From Whitmania pigra (taxonomy: Eukaryota; Annelida; Clitellata; Hirudinida; Haemopidae), in assembly GCA_021613335.1 (NCBI GenBank), contig JAJTWR010000448.1, positions 622,501 through 686,500 on the forward strand: 64,000 nucleotides of DNA, in the 5' to 3' direction. Each line of letters starts with the position of its first letter. Position 1 is the first letter of the stretch. The position numbers and the translations under genes were made by a program. Under the pieces are notes generated by a model. The model did no database searches. It was not told the DNA's origin and saw nothing but the letters and a program-made list of their open reading frames with translations. Below, piece by piece: positions 48,700 to 58,308 of this stretch.

Positions 48700-51600
48700 A
48701 GTTTCGGAATTATACAAGGAGTGTTGCTCATCGTTTACATTCATTTGTCAGTTTCATCAGAGATTGAAAAAGGTAATACTAATTCTTAAATTTGGTTTAT
48801 AAATCACCTAATGTCATCTGATCTTAAAATGAAATTGAAATAAAGTGACATTATTTAGTGAGTAGATGAAACGTTGAAAGAAATTGCAGTCAAACCACGA
48901 TGGATCTGCAATAGTAAAAACTCAAGGTTATTACCGGACTCCATTCAAGTCGATCTTAAACTTGAAAGCGGTAAAGTAACCTTGAACCTAATCAAGCAAT
49001 CAGATGACAATTCAACCAAACAGCCCTTGATTTTGACCAATTCGGAAGGTTCAAGTTCGATTTGGAAAGGATCAGAAGATGAAGTAATATAATGATGTGA
49101 AATATGAAATTTGACATAACGCATTAGCTTAAAAAAAAGAACATATTGCATGTTTACATATCTGTTCCAGTTTTTGGGTAAATACAAGGATTTCTCGCTT
49201 GATGCCTCTGCCACTGTGACCATCAAGAAAGTAAATGGAATAAAGGAAATCCTTTATGTGAGTCATTAATAATTTAATATGTTTATGTCGTAAAATAATA
49301 CATTTAAATTGAATAACGTCATTCATTTTCCGTGGAGATTCTTTTCAAGCCATATAAAAAAATAGCAAAAAAGAGAAGATTAAAAAATCCAAACAACGAG
49401 TACAATTCTTGTTTGAATAATCTTTAGATTTATATTTGAAAACAAAATTAAAACGATAGTTTCGTTAATTAATTTATTCAACAACAACAGATGATCACAT
49501 TTTCGCACGGAGGAAAATTGTTCTCAGTAGGACCAAGTGAGCTTTTCATAAACTCTCACAAATTCAACATTTTGGAAGAATTAACAGTAACAAGGTACGA
49601 CAACAACAACAGCAGTGGCAAACCTCTCAATATTGATGGCGTACTTCATTCACTGTACGAGACGCCATCAGCAAAATACAATGTTCAGCCGGCAGAAGGT
49701 ACATCTACAAAAAAACCACTGCTTGAAAGTATTTGCAACTCAAGCATGTCACATTATATTTTTAATACTAACAATTAGCAATGAACTTAAACTTTGCTTA
49801 TTATAACAACACGGAGCTTATCAGGATATCCATATTTTCCTCAGGTTTCACGAAGCACATGAAAAATGTAATGAGAATCAAAAGGACAAATGGGAAGACA
49901 ATGATGAATATCGAAATATTCACTCTCATAGATTACTCAATTTTTAAAACGTTGGTTTATTAGTATTTCGATCATATTCCTTAGTTTTAATATTTGATTC
50001 TTTTAAAATAAATTAATTCACAAAATTTCAAAGGTTCCTTAGCATGAGCAAAGCTCTATCAGACAAAGAAAAATCAGAAGATGCCAAAAAAAGTATCCGT
50101 TATCTCTTCACCCATATCCTAGAGGAAGTTTGTTGCAATTCATTTTACAATATTACAGATTAGAATAGATATAATAAGATTTTTAAATTAGTAATTAGCT
50201 ATTTATAAAATAATGCATTTGATGCACATGGTTAACGAATTTATCTAGATATGAAACGTGTAAGAACAATTTATGTTTGAAAAGGTGAAAAATAATTACG
50301 AGAAAATCGAAATGAAAAATTATAAGTTTACCACCACGTGGGTTGGGACATTTATAGCAGAAGTAAGTGATTTTGTTTATTACAACATAAATAAACTAAA
50401 AGAAGTATAAATTTTGAAATTTACTTAATTTAGTCAGTAATTAAATAATTTATTCAGCAAAGCAAATTACCATCCGTTGTCTTATTACATAGAAAGCTAG
50501 CGATTTACCATTCTTTACAAGTTCACGCCTTAATGACAATGTCGATGTTGATGAAGCTGTAAGAAGACTGCGTGACTGGATCCTAAAGGGGAAGCGTAAT
50601 AAGATTGTTGCATCATTGCCTGCTTATGACTTCCTTGCTGCATTCACAAGGTTTTTAAATCATTGAAATTCACCAACAAGGACGTTAACATGTTATCCTA
50701 GACGTAATAAATAAAAGATACGATTTGGCGTGCAGGTTAGCCGAATGGGTTACGTGCCTGCATACGGCGGTAATGGCAACAGTCGTAATGTGTCGTGTTC
50801 GAAACCCAGCCTGCACTGCCACCAGCGCCCTTAAGAAGGAGCGCTATATAAATGGTTACAAAAAGCGCCTCTGACGCTATGCATATGGCGCTATATAAAT
50901 GAAGTTACAATTTAGTTTTATGCTTAAAGCGTAATTGTTGTTTAAATTTTAATTTTTTTCAGTGATGATTTAGTTGGAGATGGCAGACTCGTTTTTGGTG
51001 CGGCAAACTTTAAAACCATTTGCCAGGGTCCCGAAAAAGCAATCAGCGTTATGAATTTAAAATATTTCTTTTACACTACCTTTCTCATATCACATGAGCT
51101 TGGACATGTGTGAGTCTTGCAGTTATTTCTTAAAAAATCTCAAATTCATATGTTTGAATATATTTAACAATTGATAGAAATTGTTGGAAATGGCACTTAA
51201 AACATCTCTAATGTGAATTAGCACGACTACCAAAAATTATCATAACATCAATTTTTCCAGCATATAATTTATGGCAGATTGGGTAGCAGTCACGATGGTG
51301 GAGACAATGACTGCAAATCTGTCGATCATTTCTACATGAAAAAGGGATTTATAGACGTCATGCCAAAAACATTTTCTTTCTCCAAGTGTTCGGTAGCTGC
51401 TATAGAGAGGACTATTAAAGATTTAATTATGCCATTTACCAAAATGTGAGTAATGTTTCAAAGAATTAGAGATTTTTTAAGTTTTTTATTCGGCGTGACT
51501 GTTGTTATATCGTCAATTTAGTCAAATTATTTAATTATTTAAATTCTTATCATAAATAGATGTGATTTTGTGTTAGTAATGTCGCCTCTAGGCATTTATG

Positions 51601-53266
51601 GTGTACCAGAAGTAAAATGCACGAAAAGACGAATGACATTTACAAGAGGAATTAATGCATAGTTTTGCGATCTCTTCACCACTACTCGGACTTTATTAAA
51701 TACTTAAATTCTATTTCAGGGAATGGTATTGGAACTGTATGTGGCAACCAACAAGTAATTTTAACAGCGGTCAAGAAAGAAACACATTTTTAAACTTGTA
51801 CCCGGGTCAAATCTATGAACCAGATGACCAATGCAAAATAGCTAATGGCCCCATATCTTCCTTTTCCGTGAGAAACATGATTCACGTTTAATAAATTTTG
51901 ATCATCAATTTTGAGAATGCTTGAAAATACTTCAGTTGTCAAATATATTTTAAAACGTTCGACTAACTACTTGAACATTCAAATGAAGGCCGGCTAAGGG
52001 GGGAATGAATTCTGCAGTAATATGGTGTGCAACCACGGGAAGAGCATCAGGGCAATGGATGGAACCACTTGTGCAGATCGGGCTTGGTGTCAAACCGGAG
52101 AATGTGTAGCAGATAGCAAGGCTGCAAGAGCTCCGAGTAAATGAGAGTTTTATACGCAATTTACTTGAAAATGCTCAACGTGAAATGTATTTTGTTCAAT
52201 AACTAAAGATTAAACATACGTTTATTACGGATGACTACAATTGCATTTCTAGCGTTAACCTAATTATTTATTTTAAAAGATCATCGCATCTATAACAGTC
52301 GCAAATCTGAGATTCTGTTACAAAAACCTTACGTTGATGGATTTTGTCAATATCCTGACCCGGAGAACCCAAAATCGAACGGTAAAGATTTAGGAATGGA
52401 TTAATAAGATATTATGATTTAAATTATAAAATGCTTGTCCTGATTATTTTTTTTATTTGATTGTAAACGATAATATTTCGGTTTTCCTGAGCAGTTTATA
52501 TATATTTATCATACAGCTTTCAATTAATCAGTTAATGAACAAATTTTTGATCGAATAGGTTGTGAAGACACCATCAAAGAATGTTCCACCCTCGAACCGA
52601 GAGACTGCTACTACGATTATTACGTTTCATCCTGCTGTGAAAACCTGCTGTTTACTCATCCAGAACCCATTGGATGTCCACTGCCTCTATGGAGACAAAG
52701 GCACTGGTTGCTCGGATCTAGTTCCTGAAGTTTGTAACATCCCCAGTCGATACTGATGTGAAAGTTGTGCTAATCACCAGTTGTCGACTAATACATCATG
52801 CGAAAATGGAGACTACAGAGGTGCCTTGGAACTCCTTAATGTCTGGGGTCATCGCACTCTCATAAACTGCAAGCAACTGATTAAACACGACCCTAATTTC
52901 TGCCAAAACAGTGCTTTTCGGAAACACTGCTGCGCCTCTTGTAAAAGCATCAGAAAAGTCAAAAGTTAGTAAGAATAATATTTATATGATAACAAATAAA
53001 TATAATCTTGTATGTATTTGAGTTATATTGAAAAATGAATTATAACAATTATATAGTAATAACTTAGTTGATCAACAATTTCTTTAAATTGCGATCCAGA
53101 TTATTGCAGAAGCGACAATGTTGAAGTTTTGTCGGAGCTACTCCCAAGGAAACTGACTTGCAGACAAATAGTGGAAGAAATGCCAAGTCTGTGTGTTAAT
53201 AAGGAAATAAAGGATCAATTCTGTAAATCATGCAGATTTACCATCCGGCCAATGAAAATGAAATAA
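48700..53266 (+). CDS. ADAM/ADAMTS-like metalloprotease with ShKT modules (damaged C-terminal exons)
   Basis: Exons in phase: up to 48772 (hydrophobic GVLLIVYIHLSVS, a likely signal peptide; start ATG not found), 48866-49083, 49171-49257, 49491-49698 (prodomain), 49845-49950, 50034-50127, 50285-50362, 50493-50650, 50963-51109, 51278-51445 and 51720-51867. The catalytic motif HELGHVLGSSHD spans the intron 51110-51277 and fits HExxHxxGxxHD of reprolysins, which bind zinc through three His. The LNLYPGQIYEPDDQC segment resembles ADAMTS proteins. Then come Cys-rich exons: about 52001-52136 (DGTTCADRAWCQTGECV), 52280-52381, 52559-52964 and 53100-53266, with ShKT-like Cys patterns (KHCCASC, FCKSC). 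Problems: the acceptor before 52012 does not fit the phase, and exon 52559-52964 has a +1 frame change and an in-frame TGA at 52754-52756 at a Cys position. It may be a decaying gene or contain assembly errors. Confidence 0.7.
50727..50912 (+). mobile_element. tRNA-derived SINE, best preserved copy
   Basis: An RNA polymerase III A box (TAGCCGAATGGG, 50738-50749) and B box (GTTCGAAACCC, 50797-50807) mark a tRNA-like head. The body has CCTGCACTGCC, GCGCCCTTAAGAAGGAGCGC and TATAAATGG, and the tail is GCCTCTGACGCTATGCATAT with GGCGCTATATAAATGAAG. The length is far beyond a tRNA and the 3' half has no acceptor stem, so it is a SINE, not a tRNA gene. It lies in a metalloprotease intron. Confidence 0.8.
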
Positions 53267-54350
53267 TTCTCAATAAATTACAGATTCCGACAACCTTTAA
53301 TATTTGATGTTAACAAATATAAATGTAAACTAAGTAACTACTTTTCTTTCCATTTTCAACTTATTGTATAGGTCTTGCTATTACTGCAGTCGTAATAACA
53401 TTAATGATGATAAGTCAAAGCTTGATTAGAATAATGTAATTATGATATTTTTATATTATTAATATAATAGTCTTTTCATTTTTTAAGTTCATTGTTGTGC
53501 TGGTATGCGATGTGTTCTGAGTTCTCATTCTAACAAATGTTGGCCAAAGTGACAGGTAAAGAGCGAACTCATGTATAACTCCTCTTTACTGACAAGGCGA
53601 TTAGCTGTTCGGTTTGAAACCACGCATTCCATAAATTGATTGTCAACATTTTTTTTTTAATTTCAACCGTCCAAAAAAATGTTTGAAGGACTTTCGGATG
53701 GTAAACGAACAACTACGTAATTACCGGCAGAATTATCCATCCGAGAATGTTAAAGAAATCTCAAAATTTACTCTTTAAGGTCTTCAACTGACATTTCACT
53801 AGTGTCATCACAAATAGTCATTTGCAATCCATCTTCATCACACTCGATATCATTAGTGTCCGATTCCTGTTATACGATGTGTCTTTTGATTAGTCTTTTC
53901 TTAATACTTGGTTTTTGTTTTTTTTTTCATTTCTGCAATTTTTCGGACTTATAACAAAAAAGTTTTTAAAACAAAAATATGTATCGGCACAGATTACAAA
54001 TCAAGAATTAATGAAATTCAGTAATTCATAATTTATTGTTAGATAAATACCTTAAATTGTTAGCTCTCTGTAGGGCAGTGTGTTTTATACTGAAACACAG
54101 ACAGGGTTGCTACCCCCTTGACTTTAGATAAAAAGAAAAAAATGAAAAAAATGTCATCGCCTCCAGTTGAGCGAGAGTTTGTCCCTGTCTCCTTTGGAAA
54201 GGACCAAAATGGCATCTTAGCTTTTAAACAAGTTTCACGCAGATTTTTTGTGGACAGCAAAAATTTTGACCTAAGGAAACTTGTGAACAATTTTCATGTT
54301 TGAAAGTTAAAATAAAGTTTAGTCCAAAAAGTATTGTAGCATTCAAACAT
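53267..54350. other. Intergenic DNA
   Basis: No convincing gene. A 61-codon frame at 54118-54303 (MSSPPVEREFVPVSFGKDQN) shows no family resemblance. From about 54350 the SERBP1-like spacer begins. Confidence 0.5.
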
Positions 54351-54781
54351 GAAACCAATCACGATTCCATCAAACATATTCTCAACGCCATCTGTTCTCA
54401 TGTTTGTGGTTGATATGTCCTAAATCTACTTAATTTTGTTCTGATTCGTCTTATATTTCAAATACAAAATATATAAAAATATCAACTGAAAATGAATAGA
54501 GCGGTTCAACTCGAACAATCAAAGAATTGATATACTTAACAAATACAACTGCAATCTTTAATTGCCTGTAATAGATGTAATAAATTATTGAAGGCGTAAT
54601 AACTTTGTGCTACCTAGCTCTGATATAGTTTCAAAAAAAATTGATTAAATTAATTTTATTGACTCTCATTTTTATGATCTTTTGGTATGTCCTCGACGCA
54701 GGTTACTTTCTGAAAACTGTAGATCAAGATCGCATCCTTAAAAAACCAATTAGAATATTCAAAACTATCTAGAAAAATATC
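54351..54781 (+). repeat. SERBP1-like 5' spacer, unit 3
   Basis: Begins ATTCCATCAAACATATTCTC and continues to the AACTATCTAGAAAAATATC block before the ATG. It is nearly identical to the spacer before copy 4 (56268-56684). Confidence 0.85.
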
Positions 54782-56014
54782 ATGGTTGAGATTAGGGTAG
54801 ATATAAAGAACAGGTTCCTTGCATTTGAGCAAGAAGGCGATGATGACGTTGCCGGAGAACTTCTTGATAAGTTCAATCAAAAGAAGGAAGAGAAAGCACT
54901 AAAGAAGGCCATCAAGGCTGCTGCTAAAGAAAAGTCCCGACCCAAGAAGGCTGATACGGTTGAAGTTTCTCCTAAAACTCAGAAAACTGGATCAACCGCA
55001 GAAGGTGACACAGGTCTTCAAATTGACGAGAGAAAAAAGAAAAAGAAGAAAAAGAAAGTAGAGAGTGTCACTGAGGTGGTCGTTGACGAGGGTCCCAGAG
55101 AAAGAGTTGTTTATCAAGGAGGCAAAGAGTTCACTAGAAAAACATACTCAACCTTTGCTGCCAAGATGTCAGCTATAACGAGAGAAGCTGAACAAAGTGC
55201 CAAAAATAACAGACCTTCCAGAGGCAGAGAAGGATTTAGGAGAGACCGAGAAGGCTTTGTTAAACCATCGTACGAGGCCAACGTTACGGCTACCGAAGAG
55301 GTATCATCAGGCCACTTTGAGAAAGTACCAATAAATGATAGGCTTTACAGCGGTAGAAGTGGTTATAGGCAGGGTAGAGCTGGATTTTATGATCAAGCTC
55401 AACACGTCTCATCTTCCGAGAACGCTCTTGCTACTGTCGCCGAAGAGGCTTCTTCAAGACATGTTGAAGAAAATCCCAGTAATAGGTATTACAGGGGCAG
55501 AGGAGGCTTTAGTCAAAGAAGAGTTGGATTTAGTGACCAACAAGTCCCATCCCCAGAGAACGCAGATGCTGCTGTTGCCGAAGAGGCTTCGTCAAGTCAA
55601 TTCGACGAAAAGCCAAGGAGCAACAGACCTTACAGAGGTAGGGGAGGATATAGAGGAGGGTTTGATAGACGAAATGTTGAAACCGAACCAGAGGTGAAGC
55701 AGTACACGTTGGATGAATGGAAGGAAATGCAGGCCGAGCTCCGGAAGAATTCTTCACTGAATGTTGCTAAAACCAAGGAAGGTGCCAAAGAAAAGGAGGA
55801 AAAGGTTAAGTTAAAAAATGTCGTGAAGCAAGAGAATAGCAACACTGGCATTCAGATCAAATTGGGAACAGCTAGCTTCTATGGCAGAAGAGGAAGAGGC
55901 AGAGGCAGCGGTAAGATGGACAGAATAGACTTCGGGGACGAGAGGAGATCGTCGAGAGTGTTTCAAGAGGCTCCAAATGTCTCGGACGATTCCAGTTTTC
56001 CTCGTCTCAAGTAA
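54782..56014 (+). CDS. SERBP1/HABP4-like RNA-binding protein, copy 3
   Basis: Intronless 410-aa frame with the same organisation as the copy at 33638: NRF N terminus, eight-Lys tract, RG-type boxes, QYTLDEWKEMQ and DDSSFPRLK. Compared with copies 1 and 2 it has scattered substitutions (for example Ile59 to Val, RSGYRQG for RGGYRQG) and GRGRGSGKMDR in place of GRGRRGMDR, adding two residues. The frame is fully open, suggesting function is retained. The 3' flank contains two successive poly(A) modules (about 56095 and 56215), a local duplication of the 3' end. Confidence 0.85.
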   Translation: MVEIRVDIKNRFLAFEQEGDDDVAGELLDKFNQKKEEKALKKAIKAAAKEKSRPKKADTVEVSPKTQKTGSTAEGDTGLQIDERKKKKKKKKVESVTEVVVDEGPRERVVYQGGKEFTRKTYSTFAAKMSAITREAEQSAKNNRPSRGREGFRRDREGFVKPSYEANVTATEEVSSGHFEKVPINDRLYSGRSGYRQGRAGFYDQAQHVSSSENALATVAEEASSRHVEENPSNRYYRGRGGFSQRRVGFSDQQVPSPENADAAVAEEASSSQFDEKPRSNRPYRGRGGYRGGFDRRNVETEPEVKQYTLDEWKEMQAELRKNSSLNVAKTKEGAKEKEEKVKLKNVVKQENSNTGIQIKLGTASFYGRRGRGRGSGKMDRIDFGDERRSSRVFQEAPNVSDDSSFPRLK

Positions 56015-56684
56015 TAGTATATTTCTACTTTGTCAATGAGGTCTTTATATCAAGTGAACCGATTTCTTTTTTTGTAATTCTGCTGGTCTTGATGTTTAAA
56101 ATAAAATGTTTATAATAATCGAAAACTCATTATTTATTCATTTATTATTACATTTATTATTCTTTATATAAAGTGCACCAATTTATTTTTGGTAATTCTG
56201 CTTGTTTTACTCTTTAAAATAAAATGTTTACATCGAAAATCCATTCGTTTTTCATTCATTTTTCGCATTCCATCAAACATATTCTCAACGCCATCTGTTC
56301 TCATGTTTGTAGTTGATATGTCCTAAATCTACTTAATTTTGTTCTGATTCGTCTTATATTTCAAATACAAAATATATAAAAATATCAACTGAAAATGAAT
56401 AGAGCGGTTCAACTCGAACAATCAAAGAATTGATATACTTAACAAATACAACTGCAATCTTTAATTGCCTGTAATAGATGTAATAAATTATTGAAGGCTT
56501 AATAACTTTGTGCTACCAAGCTCTGATATAGTTTCAAAAAAAATTGATTAAATTAATTTTATTGACTCTCATTTTTATGATCTTTTAGTATGTCCTCGAC
56601 GCAGGTTACTTTCTGAAAACTGTAGATCAAGATCGCATCCTTAAAAAACCAATTAGAATATTCAAAACTATCTAGAAAAATATC
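56015..56684 (+). repeat. SERBP1-like 3' UTR (doubled) and spacer, unit 3 to unit 4
   Basis: AAAATAAAATGTTTA occurs at about 56097 and 56216 within repeated TATAAAGTGCACCAATTTAT-type sequence, so the 3' UTR end is duplicated. The remaining spacer matches the one before copy 3 almost base for base. Confidence 0.8.
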
Positions 56685-57908
56685 ATGGTTGAGATTAGGG
56701 TAGATATAAAGAACAGGTTCCTTGCATTTGAGCAAGAAGGCGATGATGACGTTGCCGGAGAACTTCTTGATAAGTTCAATCAAAAGAAGGAAGAGAAAGC
56801 ACTAAAGAAGGCCATCAAGGCTGCTGCTAAAGAAAAGTCCCGACCCAAGAAGGCTGATACGGTTGAAGTTTCTCCTAAAACTCAGAAAACTGGATCAACC
56901 GCAGAAGGTGACACAGGTCTTCAAATTGACGAGAGAAAAAAGAAAAAGAAGAAAAAGAAAGTAGAGAGTGTCACTGAGGTGGTCGTTGACGAGGGTCCCA
57001 GAGAAAGAGTTGTTTATCAAGGAGGCAAAGAGTTCACTAGAAAAACACACTCAACCTTTGCTGCCAAGATGTCAGCTATAACGAGAGAAGCTGAACAAAG
57101 TGCCAAAAATAACAGACCTTCCAGAAGCAGAGAAGGATTTAGGAGAGACCGAGAAGGCTTTGATAAACCATCGTACGAGGCCAACGTTACGGCTACCGAA
57201 GAGGTATCATCAGGCCACTTTGAGAAAGTACCAATAAATGATAGGCTTTACAGCGGTAGAAGTGGTTATAGGCAGGGTAGAGCTGGATTTTATGATCAAG
57301 TCTCATCTTCCGAGAACGCTCTTGCTACTGTCCCCGAAGAGGCTTCTTCAAGACATGTTGAAGAAAATCCCAGTAATAGGTATTACAGGGGCAGAGGAGG
57401 CTTTAGTCAAAGAAGAGTTGGATTTAGTGACCAACAAGTCCCATCCCCAGAGAACGCCGATGCTGCTGTTGCCGAAGAGGCTTCGTCAAGTCAATTCGAC
57501 GAAAAGCCAAGGAGCAGCAGACCTTACAGGGGTAGGGGAGGATATAGAGGAGGGTTTGATAGACGAAATGTTGAAACCGAACCAGAGGTGAAGCAGTACA
57601 CGTTGGATGAATGGAAGGAAATGCAGGCCGAGCTCCGGAAGAATTCTTCACTGAATGTTGCTAAAACCAAGGAAGGTGCCAAAGAAAAGGAGGAAAAGGT
57701 TAAGTTAAAAAATGTCGTGAAGCAAGAGAATAGCAACACTGGCATTCAGATCAAATTGGGAACAGCTAGCTTCTATGGCAGAAGAGGAAGAGGCAGAGGC
57801 AGCGGTAAGATGGACAGAATAGACTTCGGGGACGAGAGGAGATCGTCGAGAGTGTTTCAAGAGGCTCCAAATGTCTCGGACGATTCCAGTTTTCCTCGTC
57901 TCAAGTAA
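56685..57908 (+). CDS. SERBP1/HABP4-like RNA-binding protein, copy 4
   Basis: Intronless 407-aa frame, 1,903 bp after copy 3 and most like it (shares Val59, RSGYRQG and GRGRGSGKMDR). It lacks the three residues AQH in YDQ(AQH)VSSSEN and has small changes such as Tyr to His in RKTHSTF and PSRSREGF for PSRGREGF. Family signatures QYTLDEWKEMQ, RG boxes and DDSSFPRLK are intact. Confidence 0.85.
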   Translation: MVEIRVDIKNRFLAFEQEGDDDVAGELLDKFNQKKEEKALKKAIKAAAKEKSRPKKADTVEVSPKTQKTGSTAEGDTGLQIDERKKKKKKKKVESVTEVVVDEGPRERVVYQGGKEFTRKTHSTFAAKMSAITREAEQSAKNNRPSRSREGFRRDREGFDKPSYEANVTATEEVSSGHFEKVPINDRLYSGRSGYRQGRAGFYDQVSSSENALATVPEEASSRHVEENPSNRYYRGRGGFSQRRVGFSDQQVPSPENADAAVAEEASSSQFDEKPRSSRPYRGRGGYRGGFDRRNVETEPEVKQYTLDEWKEMQAELRKNSSLNVAKTKEGAKEKEEKVKLKNVVKQENSNTGIQIKLGTASFYGRRGRGRGSGKMDRIDFGDERRSSRVFQEAPNVSDDSSFPRLK

Positions 57909-58305
57909 TAGTATATTTCTACTTTGTTAATGAGGTCTTTATATCAAGTGCACCAATTTATTTTTTATAATTCTGCTTGTTTTGCTGTTTAAAATAAAAT
58001 GTTTAAATCGAAAATCTATTATTTTTTCATTAATTTTTCGCATTCCATCAAACAAATTCTCAATGCCATCTGTTCTCGTGCTCGTTGTTGATATGTCCTA
58101 AATCTACTTAATTTTGTACTGATGTACGTTTTTTATTTCAAATACAAAATGTATATAAATGCCAACAGAAAATGAATACAGCACTTTAACTTGAAGAATT
58201 GATATAACAAACAAATAAAACTGTGATCTTTAATTGCCTGTAAAGGATGTAATAAATTATTGAAGGTACAATAATTGTTTTGCTGTTTAAAATAAAATGT
58301 TTAAA
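57909..58305 (+). repeat. SERBP1-like 3' UTR, spacer and templated filler
   Basis: The spacer here matches the unit 1-2 spacer (TGTACTGATGTACGTTTTTT) up to about 58274. Then 31 bases (58275-58305) repeat the SERBP1-like poly(A) region found at 57978-58008, after which SCFD2 exon 8 sequence begins. Confidence 0.85.
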
Positions 58306-58308
58306 AAG

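Noticed and set aside
50727..50820. tRNA gene
   Set aside because: A and B boxes are present but the 3' acceptor arm is missing and the element continues into a SINE body found elsewhere in the window.
54118..54303. 61-codon frame in the intergenic region
   Set aside because: It has no splice context or recognisable similarity and sits in DNA otherwise devoid of coding signals; chance or remnant is more likely.
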